NCBI GenBank assembly: GCA_016933955.1
Contig: JAFGTT010000012.1
Span: 1 to 64,000 of the forward strand
Length of the DNA stretch: 64,000 nucleotides
DNA from: Candidatus Zixiibacteriota bacterium
GTDB taxonomy: Bacteria > Zixibacteria > MSB-5A5 > GN15 > PGXB01
Reading direction: 5' to 3'
Shown here: positions 28,401-36,628 of the stretch, piece by piece
How the letters are laid out: each line of letters starts with the position of its first letter
Numbering within the stretch: position 1 is the first letter of the stretch
Notes under the pieces: generated by a model
What the model saw: the letters and a program-made list of their open reading frames with translations, nothing else
What the model was told of the DNA's origin: nothing
The model's database searches: none
Translations under genes and position numbers: made by a program

Positions 28401-28627
28401 GTGGCGTTGACATCCCACCCGGCCTCATCGGGTAATTGAGGATCATGCATCTTATGGGGATCACCAGGAGCCCACGTGCAGTCCTCTTTACCGCTATTAA
28501 GTGATTGAGGAACATTACCTTGATCATCCACTGACGGCAATGTTCCGGCGGTGTTTCCCCAGGCCGGTAACGCCAGACACATAACCAGCGTCAGGCCGAG
28601 TACAAGCATTGGCACTCTCATAGTCAT
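25415..28627 (-). CDS. 1070-aa secreted multidomain protein with C-terminal dockerin-type repeats
   Basis: The signal peptide ends near residue 24 (LALPAWG). A module of about 200 residues, starting HKMHDPQLPDEAGWDVNATQ and carrying LADDWMCSETGWVKDFHFWG, occurs twice (about 55-260 and 585-790). Between them are three Cys-rich repeats of the form ACCFxDGxC, DC, GG, CLGD, NxIDDACE (about 435-580). The C-terminus (about 1005-1060) has two dockerin-like calcium-binding repeats, GDANGSGTYNILDVTYLINY and GDANCNCAVNILDATYLISY. These domains point to the surface or the extracellular space; no cohesin partner is in the window. It has its own promoter and terminator. Confidence 0.85.
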   Translation of the reverse strand: MTMRVPMLVLGLTLVMCLALPAWGNTAGTLPSVDDQGNVPQSLNSGKEDCTWAPGDPHKMHDPQLPDEAGWDVNATQPVILADDWMCSETGWVKDFHFWGSWKHGVTGNILSFVLSIHSDIPADQSPTGYSMPGLTLWEMEATEFNITPIDPPTMEGWYDPSTGEILPDDHQNYFQYDICFDEQYWFWQEEGTIYWFNISAVLADGQTTQWGWKSSLDHWNDDAVWAFWGALNWQEIYEPELVDTLVNDFMIAIDPLGNFMGGGGAGAYDDGTSINGTGWYFYPQYEWYNIWFYDHPFDTSRYKTVRLEFDVFPMDPGQPGYFEIAVNWSTDAWSIEQLPGDSAPPLPGVLPEELYIGRATVFAGELYEGHYIFEYVIDAYNPEWVSVDVRGYNFNIPFGLITHICQPKRLQSLDLSFVVTGGPPETGACCFPDGLCADLIEIDCVNQGGAYQGDGSACLGDYSPANGIDDACETGPFGACCFTDGSCIVYSQADCFARGGDYRGDGTICLGDANGNQIDDACEDVMSACCFSDGSCADLIEVDCLSAGGTFMGVGTHCLGDNNNNGVNDACEGWNPEQGHKMHYPQLPNPVGWAVDATYPQVLADDWMCSETGWVKDIHFWGSYQNAWGAPQYGTVERFILSIHADVPAGIDQPYSHPGELLWQIESDQFSVIPYSDVIVPEGWYDPYLQLFVFEDHFNLYQYNFYLDSLDWFHQDSGTIYWLNISAVMSAGVEPSGWGWKSTLDHWNDDAVWGLHQGQFCTAPDNGFGTIDLPALCPFLPLHEKMHIIDGLPPGTTIECDPEIRDFFNIVVTPGGTLGGEILQFDANLHLEMAGTGTLAGYTRSITMPVEIEIHTGPRVPGDPIQIFPWELMSMTGSIVGDPDFDLLQITAGTANGLPCPGEVKLTENKGDGTYWVESFFDITYRIDFIGAPGSMLDGYAGSTTATIRMFQGAAVNFWIEMYEPPDFFQSLDLSFVITGEPDFVCDCRPGDANGSGTYNILDVTYLINYLYKSGPAPTPYPICSGDANCNCAVNILDATYLISYLYKSGTPPCTCEQWLINCGPPLRK

Positions 28628-28744
28628 AGCTCATCCTCCCTTTCTGCAAGGATCAGGTTTTAAAATTGAATTTGTCCCAAATAAAGCACTGGAAATGTTT
28701 CTCAACTCAAAGATGTCTGCTATTTAGCTGTATTAATGACTTTT

Positions 28745-28778
28745 AATCGGGATAATAGAAATTCATATTGTCCCGATT
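28745..28778. repeat. Inverted repeat in the leader of the 1070-aa protein gene
   Basis: AATCGGGA (28745-28752) and TCCCGATT (28771-28778) are perfect 8-bp arms with an 18-nt spacer, just downstream of the predicted transcription start. It could be an operator or a leader hairpin. Confidence 0.45.
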
Positions 28779-28798
28779 GGCTCGACTATTACATGAAA

Positions 28799-28827
28799 AA
28801 TATATACAATATAAACAATTCTGTCAA
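28799..28827 (-). promoter_or_regulatory. Consensus sigma-70-type promoter
   Basis: On the minus strand: TTGACA (28827-28822), a 17-bp spacer and TATATT (28804-28799). Transcription would start near 28791, giving a leader of about 165 nt for the dockerin protein gene. Confidence 0.75.
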
Positions 28828-28891
28828 CATTTTTTAGGGAATAAGGGAGTCCCCGGAAGATTTCCGGATTAGATTATTCATTCCGTGTCTT

Positions 28892-29824
28892 TTATCTCGA
28901 TTTCAGACAGGTGTAGATATTTTCCGAATTGCTGATTCTTTGGGCCGCCGTCCGATGGCCCATCCGGGCCGCCCGGGCAAGATTTTTTCCGGTTACCAGT
29001 CCGGCGATAAATCCGGCGCTGAAGCAGTCGCCGCAACCGGTCGTATTACCCCCATATATTATTCTTTTTGTTTTGATATGTTTTACCGGCATCCGTAAGC
29101 CGGTGCCCGATGATATATAACAGCCATTGGCTCCGTCGGTTATGATAATGACCGGACGACGGGCGGTGCTCATTTCTTTTCGAAAACAGGATAATAGCCG
29201 TTGTATCTGCACATCGGATTCGGGACCATTACTCTCAAGGTTATTGTCTCCCGCCAGAGTAATCAATTCCCGGCGATTCATCTGGATATAGTCGCCGCAT
29301 TGCATCACATTGATCCATGACGCCGGGCGGCGCAGGTAACGGGTGCCGTCCCGCTTTCGGCCCAGGGTCAGGGAATGGATATCAATATAAATCGGCCCCT
29401 TAAAATGACGACGGAATTTCTTCAACGAACGAATATGAACATCTCTCCCCGAAATATAATTGACCAGAACCAGATCGCATTCCAGAAGCGGTTCGAGATC
29501 GGAGAATTTCAGGGGCGGAACACCACCTTTCAAAATTTCGGTTTTGTTTTCCGGGTCGGTATATGATAGAAAACAATGGTTGTTTTTTTCGGGAACTCGT
29601 TTGATCCGATTGGTTTCCACGCCCGGATACTTCTTAAAGATATTCATGACCCGGCGATAGCAGTCCCGGCCGACCAGGCAAGCCGGAATGATTTCGGCCC
29701 TGTTTTTTAAAAGATTGGAGAGGGCGGCCAGATTGTAGAGAATTCCTCCCCATCCCTCGCGTGATATACCATCAGCCAGCCGGATGCTGTCGCGGTTGAT
29801 GGTTCCAATTACGCCGATTTTCAT
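28892..29824 (-). CDS. PfkB-family sugar kinase
   Basis: A 310-aa ribokinase-type kinase. The N-terminus is MKIGVIGTINRDSI; the C-terminal signature is GGNTTGCGDCFSAGFIAG, with the catalytic Asp of the GxGD anion hole retained although the usual DTxGAGD reads NTTGCGD. The sugar cannot be told. It is the last gene of an envelope cluster behind an acyltransferase and a heptosyltransferase, so a role in sugar supply for lipopolysaccharide is plausible. It starts 14 nt after the lipoprotein gene. Confidence 0.85.
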   Translation of the reverse strand: MKIGVIGTINRDSIRLADGISREGWGGILYNLAALSNLLKNRAEIIPACLVGRDCYRRVMNIFKKYPGVETNRIKRVPEKNNHCFLSYTDPENKTEILKGGVPPLKFSDLEPLLECDLVLVNYISGRDVHIRSLKKFRRHFKGPIYIDIHSLTLGRKRDGTRYLRRPASWINVMQCGDYIQMNRRELITLAGDNNLESNGPESDVQIQRLLSCFRKEMSTARRPVIIITDGANGCYISSGTGLRMPVKHIKTKRIIYGGNTTGCGDCFSAGFIAGLVTGKNLARAARMGHRTAAQRISNSENIYTCLKSR

Positions 29825-29838
29825 GGATCACCATTCAA

Positions 29839-30360
29839 TCAGGCCTTTTCCATCAGCCGAAAGGAGTCCAGAAACCGTTCCATATCCGGTGAAGAAGTGT
29901 TTTTCATCACGGTTCCGGCGGTAACCTGGAACAAACGGCGTCCGACCAGATAGATACGCATCTTCATCACTCCCCGCCCGCCGGCAATTTCGATTTCGAA
30001 TTCCCGGCCGGGGTGATCGCCGATATGAATGGGCCGGTCATCCAATAATCGGCCTTTGATATTGGCTACGGCTCCGTCACGGGCACCGGACAAGATATTT
30101 TCGGCCGGGGTGCTGTCGATAAAAATCTGCGGGTAATCGGACCAGGCCACGCCATAGAAATAATCATCTATCCGGATCATATTGGTTGTCATTTCGATCG
30201 GTCCCACGGCGGTGCCGACCAGGATGGTGGTATCGGCCAGGGGACCGGGAGAGGTCACGGCAAAACCTCCAGGGGAGGAATGAAATTCCGTCCAGCCGGA
30301 TTTTGTGCAGGCCCCCAGAGCCAGCATCAGGACTATTAATATCAAGCCTTTTATTCTCAC
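29839..30360 (-). CDS. Small predicted lipoprotein
   Basis: A 173-aa protein with a lipobox signal peptide (ILIVLMLALGAC, Cys at residue 18). The mature part reads FHSSPGGFAVTSPGPL, then ends FLDSFRLMEKA, a pattern common in small envelope lipoproteins of unknown function. The start is GTG behind a GGGGG ribosome-binding site, 15 nt after the heptosyltransferase stop. Confidence 0.75.
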   Translation of the reverse strand: MRIKGLILIVLMLALGACTKSGWTEFHSSPGGFAVTSPGPLADTTILVGTAVGPIEMTTNMIRIDDYFYGVAWSDYPQIFIDSTPAENILSGARDGAVANIKGRLLDDRPIHIGDHPGREFEIEIAGGRGVMKMRIYLVGRRLFQVTAGTVMKNTSSPDMERFLDSFRLMEKA

Positions 30361-30375
30361 AATTATTTACCCCCA

Positions 30376-31401
30376 TCATTCATTTGGCCAAAGTTTCCGT
30401 ACTGCCTGAAAGACTTCATCGACTGTGATATCTTCCATACAACGCATATAAGCCTTACCGTTAAGCGGGCAGTTGTTTTTTACACATGAAATGCACTCCA
30501 GATTGTCTTTGATAATAACGATTTTTTTGTCGGCCAGGGGCGAGGTTTCGGCGGGGCGGTCGGCCCCGGAGAGGACTACCAATGGAAGCCCGACCGCGGC
30601 GGCAAGATGGGCCAGCCCCGAATCATTGCCGACAAACAACCGGGCCAGAGACAACACGGCCGTGGCCGTGGCGATATCGGTTTCGCCGCAGAGATTGACC
30701 ATGTCGGGGTTGTCCCGGGCGATTTCATCCCCGGCCGCCTTTTCATGGATGGTTCCGATCAGGACTACACCGACTCCAATCTCGCTAATGATACTCCGGG
30801 TCAGTTGTCCATAGCGATCACTGCCCCACCGCCGGGAGGGGGCTATGGCCTGGGGAGCCAGGGCCACAAAGGCATCCCCCTTCCTGATTCCATGGGCGGC
30901 CAAAAGACCGACCGCCGCCCCGATGGCATGGTCGGTCGGTTTTATTTCCGGGCGCTCGGATTTAAGATGAAGGCTTAAATTCGATTCCAGTATATGCCGG
31001 TACTGCCGGGAGCGATGCCAGACGCCATCTCCCGGCGGCCGCAGGCCGCCGTTAAGCAGTGGTCCGCGATGGTCGGTAATATAACCGCATCGGCGCCTTA
31101 CTCCCGCGAGAAAAAAGGACAGGGCCGAGGAAAAGGACGGGGTTAAAAGATAACCCAGGTCGTATTTCATACCCGAAAGCAATTTTCTCTGGGCCATTAT
31201 CGCCCGGAATCCGTGAAGATCGCGCCCCTGCAGACCGATCAAGGCAACCCGGTCAGCGAAGTCATAGATCGGGGCGGTATAATCGGGCAGCATCAGGCTG
31301 ATCCGATCTTCGGGACAATGCCGGACAAAGGCGGTCACAGCCGGTTGGGCCATGATGGCATCGCCCAGATGATTGGGAATTCTGATAACGATATTTTTCA
31401 T
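30376..31401 (-). CDS. Lipopolysaccharide heptosyltransferase-type glycosyltransferase (GT9)
   Basis: A 341-aa protein from ATG 31401. The true N-terminus is MKNIVIRIPNHLGDAIMAQP, the GT9 start; a longer frame upstream overlaps the acyltransferase gene and adds 62 residues of non-family sequence. It has FVGNDSGLAHLAAAVG, the nucleotide-sugar binding helix, and a C-terminal CISCVKNNCPLNGKAY segment followed by CMEDITVDEVF, typical of heptosyltransferase II. It transfers a heptose, or a similar sugar, to the inner core of LPS. Confidence 0.92.
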   Translation of the reverse strand: MKNIVIRIPNHLGDAIMAQPAVTAFVRHCPEDRISLMLPDYTAPIYDFADRVALIGLQGRDLHGFRAIMAQRKLLSGMKYDLGYLLTPSFSSALSFFLAGVRRRCGYITDHRGPLLNGGLRPPGDGVWHRSRQYRHILESNLSLHLKSERPEIKPTDHAIGAAVGLLAAHGIRKGDAFVALAPQAIAPSRRWGSDRYGQLTRSIISEIGVGVVLIGTIHEKAAGDEIARDNPDMVNLCGETDIATATAVLSLARLFVGNDSGLAHLAAAVGLPLVVLSGADRPAETSPLADKKIVIIKDNLECISCVKNNCPLNGKAYMRCMEDITVDEVFQAVRKLWPNE

Positions 31402-31435
31402 TCTTTGCTCGGGTCCAAGTGCCCGCGACTGTATT

Positions 31436-32317
31436 TCAATCGAGCTTCCAGCGCCGATGGGTCCACATCCACTGTTCCGGGTACTGCCGGATAACTGACT
31501 CCAGCAGCGAAGTGTACTGCTGGGTGATATCTTTAATATCTTTTTCTTTGTCGCCGCTGTTTGGCGGGTATATCGGCGGCATGGCAATAATCCGAAAAAG
31601 ATTATACCTGATTCGGATCATTAGCCCCAGAACCAGCGGGGATCCCACCTGGACGACAAACGAGGCGGCTCCTTTGGGGGTCGAGGCGGGCCGGTCGAAA
31701 AGCCGGACAACGACTCCACCCGAGGCCGAATGATGGTCCGAGACGAAAGCTACCCGGTGATTATTTTTCAGGGCTTTGATAACATGGCGAGCGGCCACCC
31801 CGACCGGAATGATTCCGACCTCGGCCGCGCGCCGTAAATTGTTGATCATCTTATCGACATAAGGGTTATGCTGCTGTCCGACGAGTAAATCGGCAGGCTG
31901 ACCCAATGAGGCCAACCAGCCCCCGAGATATTCCCAGTTTCCGATGTGGCCGGTGATAAACACTACCCCTTTATCCTGTTTCAGACAGCTCTCCATTATA
32001 TCTTCCCCCTCGGTACCGGGGATAACTTTTCGGAATCCCTTACGAGCGACAACCGGGAGACGCATGAATTCAATCGTGGTCCGGGCGAAATTAACAAAGG
32101 CCAGGCGGGCAATTCGGCGGCATTCATCCTCGGACTTTTCTTTCTTAAAAGCCCGGTGAAGATTATTGAGGGCAATCCGCCGCCGGGAGGCCAGGACATA
32201 AAAGGCCAAACCACCCAGTCCGACGGCTACCTTGTCAGCCAGCCAGCCGGGCATCAACTGCACAGTTCGGGCCAGGATCCAGAAAGCGGCATATTCAAAG
32301 CCATGGCTTATCTTCAT
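31436..32317 (-). CDS. Lysophospholipid/lipid A acyltransferase (LpxL/HtrB family)
   Basis: A 293-aa protein. The catalytic HxxxxE is seen as HIGNWE near residue 142; an N-terminal hydrophobic helix, FVNFARTTIEFMRLP, and PPIYPPNSGDKEKDI followed by PEQWMWTHRRWK are family features. It adds the secondary acyl chain to lipid A or its precursor at the inner membrane. It overlaps the preceding metallopeptidase gene by 23 bp and is followed by the heptosyltransferase. Confidence 0.93.
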   Translation of the reverse strand: MKISHGFEYAAFWILARTVQLMPGWLADKVAVGLGGLAFYVLASRRRIALNNLHRAFKKEKSEDECRRIARLAFVNFARTTIEFMRLPVVARKGFRKVIPGTEGEDIMESCLKQDKGVVFITGHIGNWEYLGGWLASLGQPADLLVGQQHNPYVDKMINNLRRAAEVGIIPVGVAARHVIKALKNNHRVAFVSDHHSASGGVVVRLFDRPASTPKGAASFVVQVGSPLVLGLMIRIRYNLFRIIAMPPIYPPNSGDKEKDIKDITQQYTSLLESVIRQYPEQWMWTHRRWKLD

Positions 32318-33263
32318 CGTCTATCTTCTCCGGGTTATCGGGGTCGCCGTAATCGAAATCGGTGGAATGAAGCTCTTCCTCCCGGTCCCATTTATCGTAA
32401 TATTTCTGTTTTTTGCGGAATTTCAAATAAGCGCCGACCAGTACCACCAGGGCCAGGAATAACCACAGCAGGGAGAGGTCGCCGAACAACGTCATGAAAT
32501 TGTACCTCGTTTTCAGATGCTCGAAAAATTCTTTCTCAAACTCGTCACAGGTGGCGCCGATGGCGGCATATATCGCCTCATCGGCCGACCGCCTGGCCCT
32601 CAGGCTGTCGAGGAGAATATTAAACGACTCAATCTCGTAAACATCAACTAAATATTTCACGGCCAGATATGATTCGGTATAAGCGGTCCGGGCACGGCCC
32701 TCCGGAAAAAGATTGAGTTTCTCGATATCTTTCAAAGGTACCAGGCTGTTGAAAACCACTGCCTTCGACATATCGAAATTGTCTGACCATCCCCATTCGG
32801 CCGAAATATACATCGCTACCCCCTCATCCAGCCAGCGGGGCGGATCGACATGAAACAAACGGTGATGCAAGGCCAGATGGCCGTACTCGTGACGGATCAG
32901 CATATTTAACGATTTACCAAGCCTGAAATGGGCCGGGGATTTGACGGCTACCATCTCCCGGTACGGAAGGGCTACGGCCGCTCCCCAATCGGGGAAGGCA
33001 GAGCCGATCAACTTCCTGAAATCCTCAAGATTGTCGCGGATATAGACAGTCGGTTTATAATCCAGGGAATCGCGGAGGAGATTAATCAGGCGGGTGCGGG
33101 CGATGGTAATGGCGGTATCGGTGGTTTCCAAAAAGATTTCGCTTGAAGCGCTGTAAGTAAAATACGGCCTCTCGACGACCTTGATTTCGCCGTCGGCAAC
33201 AGCCATGAATGACAGAGAAAAGAAACAAATGGCTGTCAATATTATTGATCGACCTGAATTCAT
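32295..33263 (-). CDS. Membrane-anchored peptidase MA-family metalloprotease
   Basis: A 322-aa protein with a signal peptide (residues 1-22). The zinc site is complete: HEYGHLALHH near residue 126 and the downstream PPRWLDEGVAMYIS with the third-ligand Glu. A C-terminal helix (LLWLFLALVVLVGAYL, about 270) precedes a cytoplasmic acidic tail. The substrate is unknown. It is the first gene of the envelope cluster, divergent from the HNH gene. Confidence 0.85.
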   Translation of the reverse strand: MNSGRSIILTAICFFSLSFMAVADGEIKVVERPYFTYSASSEIFLETTDTAITIARTRLINLLRDSLDYKPTVYIRDNLEDFRKLIGSAFPDWGAAVALPYREMVAVKSPAHFRLGKSLNMLIRHEYGHLALHHRLFHVDPPRWLDEGVAMYISAEWGWSDNFDMSKAVVFNSLVPLKDIEKLNLFPEGRARTAYTESYLAVKYLVDVYEIESFNILLDSLRARRSADEAIYAAIGATCDEFEKEFFEHLKTRYNFMTLFGDLSLLWLFLALVVLVGAYLKFRKKQKYYDKWDREEELHSTDFDYGDPDNPEKIDDEDKPWL

Positions 33264-33363
33264 AATGCGATCAAGATAATAAGATCGATCCGACTTGGCA
33301 AACCTGATCGGCTTTATTTACGGTCCGGGCCGATTTGACACGGATTTACATATAATTAATTAG

Positions 33364-33420
33364 TTGACAAGGGCGAGCGTTATTTTAATCTTATAAGATT
33401 ATGGCGGGTTTGCGACCCGC
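33364..33420 (+). promoter_or_regulatory. Promoter/operator region of the HNH gene
   Basis: TTGACA (33364-33369) is followed 16 bp later by a perfect 16-bp palindrome TAATCTTATAAGATTA (33386-33401), which overlaps where the -10 should lie, so a dimeric regulator could block or define the promoter. Next comes a hairpin GCGGGT/ACCCGC (33404-33420), directly before the GGTGAGG ribosome-binding site. Confidence 0.5.
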
Positions 33421-33435
33421 GCGAAAGGTGAGGAA

Positions 33436-33948
33436 ATGAGCATTCTTAACCAAAATGTGCTGGTTTTGAATCAAAACTACGAGCCGCTTTCGGTTTGTTC
33501 CGCGCGGCGGGCTTTTCTACTTCTTTATATGGGCAAGGCGGAGATGATCGAAACCTATAACGGCGTGAAAATCAGATCGGTTTTAACATCCTATCCCCTG
33601 CCCTCGGTCGTCCGGCTGGAACGGTATATCAAATCCCCCCGGAAGAAAATCCTGTTGACCCGGAAAAATATCATTATTCGTGACGGTTCCACCTGCTGCT
33701 ATTGTGGAACCACTCGCGGGCCGATGACGGTGGATCATATTATCCCGAAGAATCTGGGCGGTTCCGATTCCTGGGAAAATCTGGTCTGCGCCTGCGAATC
33801 ATGCAATAATAAAAAGGGCCATCGAACCCCGTCCCAGGCCGGAATGAAACTGCTCAAAAAACCGAAACGGCCCAACCATATCACTTATATCCAGCGTTTT
33901 ATCGGGGTGACCGATGACCGCTGGAAACCCTATCTGTTCATGGAGTGA
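33436..33948 (+). CDS. HNH endonuclease family protein
   Basis: A 170-aa protein. The N-terminal part (LVLNQNYEPLSVCSARRAF) and the HNH core (CCYCG, TVDHIIPKNLGGSDSWENLV, CNNKKG) define the common stand-alone COG1403 HNH protein found in many bacterial chromosomes. The zinc cysteines and catalytic His are intact. Its cellular role is unsettled. GGTGAGG lies 5 nt upstream. It leads the row trpS-scpA-scpB-rluB, 7 nt before trpS. Confidence 0.9.
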   Translation: MSILNQNVLVLNQNYEPLSVCSARRAFLLLYMGKAEMIETYNGVKIRSVLTSYPLPSVVRLERYIKSPRKKILLTRKNIIIRDGSTCCYCGTTRGPMTVDHIIPKNLGGSDSWENLVCACESCNNKKGHRTPSQAGMKLLKKPKRPNHITYIQRFIGVTDDRWKPYLFME

Positions 33949-33955
33949 TCCGCCT

Positions 33956-34939
33956 TTGAGTATTAAAGAAACGATCTTGTCGGGCATGCAGCCAACCGGA
34001 AAACTGCATCTGGGGAATCTTGAGGGAAGCCTGAAAAACTGGGTGCGTCTCCAGAACGATTATGAGATGTATTGCTGTATTGTGGACTGGCACACCCTGA
34101 CCGCCGATTTCGAGCACACCGCGGAATTTAAAGATCGGATTTTCGAGGTTGCCGTCGATTATATGGCCGGCGGCCTGGATCCGGAGAAATGCGCCATCTT
34201 CATCCAGTCCGAGGTCAAGGAGCATGCCGAATTGCACCTGCTTTTCTCCATGCTGATTACCGTGCCGACTCTTACCCGTCTGCCCACCTACATGGAGAAG
34301 AAAGAAGAGAAGGGCATGGACAGCTATGGTTTTCTTGGTTATCCGGTATTGCAGGCGGCCGATATCTGCGTTTACAACGCCCACAAAGTGCCGGTCGGCA
34401 AAGACCAGGAGAAACATATCTGGCTGGCCGCCGATCTGGCCAAACGGTTCAACAACATTTACGGCCCGACCTTAAACGAGCCGCAGGTGCTTTTAACCGA
34501 GATTCCGGTTATACTGGGCAGCGATGGGCGCAAAATGTCGAAATCGTACAATAACCATATCACTATCGCTGAGACACCCGAGGAAACGGCCGATAAGCTG
34601 AAGAAATTTTTCACCGACCCGGAAAAACTTCGCAAAGGTGATCCAGGGCGTCCGGAAATATGCCCGGTCTATCTGCTCCATCGTATCTATACTCCTGAGG
34701 CCGAGCGGGAAATCGCCCCGCCCTGCCGGAGCGGTGAATTGGGCTGTGTGGATTGCAAGAAACGGCTGGCCGCCAATTTGAACGAGTCGCTGGCTCCCAT
34801 CCGCGAACGACGGGCGGTCATCATGCAGAATAAAGATTATGTCTGGGATGTTTTGAAAAGCGGCGCAGTCCGGGCCCGAACGAGAGCGGCCGAGGTCATG
34901 GCCAAGATCCGCCACGCCATGAGAATGGAATACTATTGA
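33956..34939 (+). CDS. trpS: Tryptophanyl-tRNA synthetase
   Basis: A 327-aa class Ic synthetase charging tRNA-Trp. The HIGH-type motif is TGKLHLGN (residues 14-21), after ILSGMQPT; the KMSKS loop is GRKMSKSYNN. The start is taken at TTG 33956 because MSIKETILSGMQPTGK is the expected N-terminus and GGAG lies 10 nt upstream; longer in-frame starts overlap the HNH gene. The C-terminal region has CRSGELGCVDCKK, cysteines seen in some TrpRS. The stop overlaps the scpA ATG. Confidence 0.97.
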   Translation: MSIKETILSGMQPTGKLHLGNLEGSLKNWVRLQNDYEMYCCIVDWHTLTADFEHTAEFKDRIFEVAVDYMAGGLDPEKCAIFIQSEVKEHAELHLLFSMLITVPTLTRLPTYMEKKEEKGMDSYGFLGYPVLQAADICVYNAHKVPVGKDQEKHIWLAADLAKRFNNIYGPTLNEPQVLLTEIPVILGSDGRKMSKSYNNHITIAETPEETADKLKKFFTDPEKLRKGDPGRPEICPVYLLHRIYTPEAEREIAPPCRSGELGCVDCKKRLAANLNESLAPIRERRAVIMQNKDYVWDVLKSGAVRARTRAAEVMAKIRHAMRMEYY

Positions 34940-35715
34940 TGAATAACGGACAGAATGAAAATTACGCGGTCAACCTGGAAGTATTCCACGGCCCGCTGGA
35001 TCTGCTGTTGTACCTGATCAAAAAAGATGAAATCGACATTTACGATATTCCTATCGCCCGGGTCACCGAGCAATACATGCAGTACCTGGAACTGATGAAA
35101 ACGCTGAACCTGGAACTGGCCGGGGAATATATCCTGATGGCCTCGACCCTGATCCGGATCAAAGCCCGGTTGCTTTTGCCTCGTGATGACGAAGACGGCG
35201 AGGAACCCGATCCCCGCGAGGAACTGGTCGCGGCTCTTCTGGAATACAAGAAATACAAAGAAGCCGGCGAAATCCTGCGGGAAAAACGACTGATGGAGGA
35301 GAGGGTCTATGTTCCCCCTCCGGTGGGCGGGGGCAACGGGAAAAAAGAAAAAGTGGTGTTGCTGGAATCGACTACCCTGTTCGACCTGCTGACGGCGTTC
35401 AAGGCGGTTCTGGAACGGGTCAAGGAAGAACGGCTGTACGAAATCAATCCCGAACTGATCAGTATCGAGGACCGGATCGACCGGATCCTGGATTTGATGG
35501 CCGAAAAAGAGTCGATGCTTTTTCAGGATTTATTTTCGGATATACCGAGAAAATTGATCGCTATTCTTACCTTCATGGCCCTGCTGGAATTAATGAAATT
35601 AAGGCGGGTGACGGTCAGGCAGTCATTGCCGTTTTCTGAAATCAGGGTTTATCGGGGAGATCTCTTCAACGATCCGCACCCGGCCCTGGAATTCGTAACC
35701 AATATGAAAAATTAG
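34939..35715 (+). CDS. scpA: Segregation and condensation protein A
   Basis: A 258-aa kleisin of the SMC-ScpAB complex that organises and separates chromosomes. The N-terminal signature FHGPLDLLLYLIKKDEIDIY, IARVTEQY and LIRIKARLLLP are clear; a winged helix lies at the C-terminus. ATG 34939 overlaps the trpS stop (TGATG). scpB follows after 18 nt; smc is not in this window. Confidence 0.96.
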   Translation: MNNGQNENYAVNLEVFHGPLDLLLYLIKKDEIDIYDIPIARVTEQYMQYLELMKTLNLELAGEYILMASTLIRIKARLLLPRDDEDGEEPDPREELVAALLEYKKYKEAGEILREKRLMEERVYVPPPVGGGNGKKEKVVLLESTTLFDLLTAFKAVLERVKEERLYEINPELISIEDRIDRILDLMAEKESMLFQDLFSDIPRKLIAILTFMALLELMKLRRVTVRQSLPFSEIRVYRGDLFNDPHPALEFVTNMKN

Positions 35716-35733
35716 TCTGCCGGGAGAATAATA

Positions 35734-36561
35734 ATGCTTGAAATGGATATCAAATTGCCACTGGTCGAATCACTCATTTTGGCCTCACCGGAGCCGCTCC
35801 CGGCCCGGAAGATAGCCGATATTGTCGAAGATATCTCCAGCAGCGATATCGAGGAAATAATCGATCTGCTAAACCGGCGTTACCATGAAAATAATATGTC
35901 ATTTCGGATTCGCCGGATTGCCGGCGGTTACCAGATATATATTGTCGAGAGTTTTGCCCGGCACGTTGAGGAACTTCTCACCCGGCGCCGGAGTATTCGT
36001 ATGACCCGCGCCGCCCTGGAAACCCTGGCCATTATAGCCTATCGCCAGCCGGTCACCAAGATGGATATCGAAATGATCCGCGGCGTGGCCTCCGATTCGG
36101 TCATCCATACCCTTCTCGAACGGAAGCTGGTCACGATGGCCGGACGGTCCGAGGCGGTCGGCCGCCCCCTGCTTTATAAAACGACCGATGAATTTTTGAA
36201 ATTCTTCAACCTCAACGCCATCGATGATTTACCCAAGATGCAGGAAATCGAGGAACTCCTGGCCTCCCGCGATTCCGATTATCAGCCCAGCCTGCCGCTT
36301 GATGAACCGGCCGCGGAATCGGACGATGAGATTCCGTATCAAAAGACTGATGATGACAATGATGACGGTATCGAGGATATGACCAGTGAAGATGAAACTG
36401 CCGAACCGGAAATCTCGCTGAGGGACGAATTCGAGGAAGACGATGATTTACTGGAGACCGCCAAAATAAAGATTGTATCCCCGGTAGCCGAGGCCGGCGA
36501 GGATGATGTCATGGAAGACGATCTGGAAGAGATGGAGTCGATAGAAAATAGCGGCCAGTGA
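35734..36561 (+). CDS. scpB: Segregation and condensation protein B
   Basis: A 275-aa partner of ScpA. Two winged-helix domains with the usual LVESLILASPEPL start, ALETLAIIAYRQPVTK and VGRPLLYKTTDEFL. After residue 190 there is a strongly acidic, low-complexity tail of about 85 residues that is longer than in most ScpB. GGGAG precedes the ATG. Confidence 0.96.
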   Translation: MLEMDIKLPLVESLILASPEPLPARKIADIVEDISSSDIEEIIDLLNRRYHENNMSFRIRRIAGGYQIYIVESFARHVEELLTRRRSIRMTRAALETLAIIAYRQPVTKMDIEMIRGVASDSVIHTLLERKLVTMAGRSEAVGRPLLYKTTDEFLKFFNLNAIDDLPKMQEIEELLASRDSDYQPSLPLDEPAAESDDEIPYQKTDDDNDDGIEDMTSEDETAEPEISLRDEFEEDDDLLETAKIKIVSPVAEAGEDDVMEDDLEEMESIENSGQ

Positions 36562-36628
36562 GCGGCGGGATGTTACCAGTTGTCATCATTGAGGATCGCC
36601 GTGTCCGGTTTTCAGGGGAGGCTATGCA

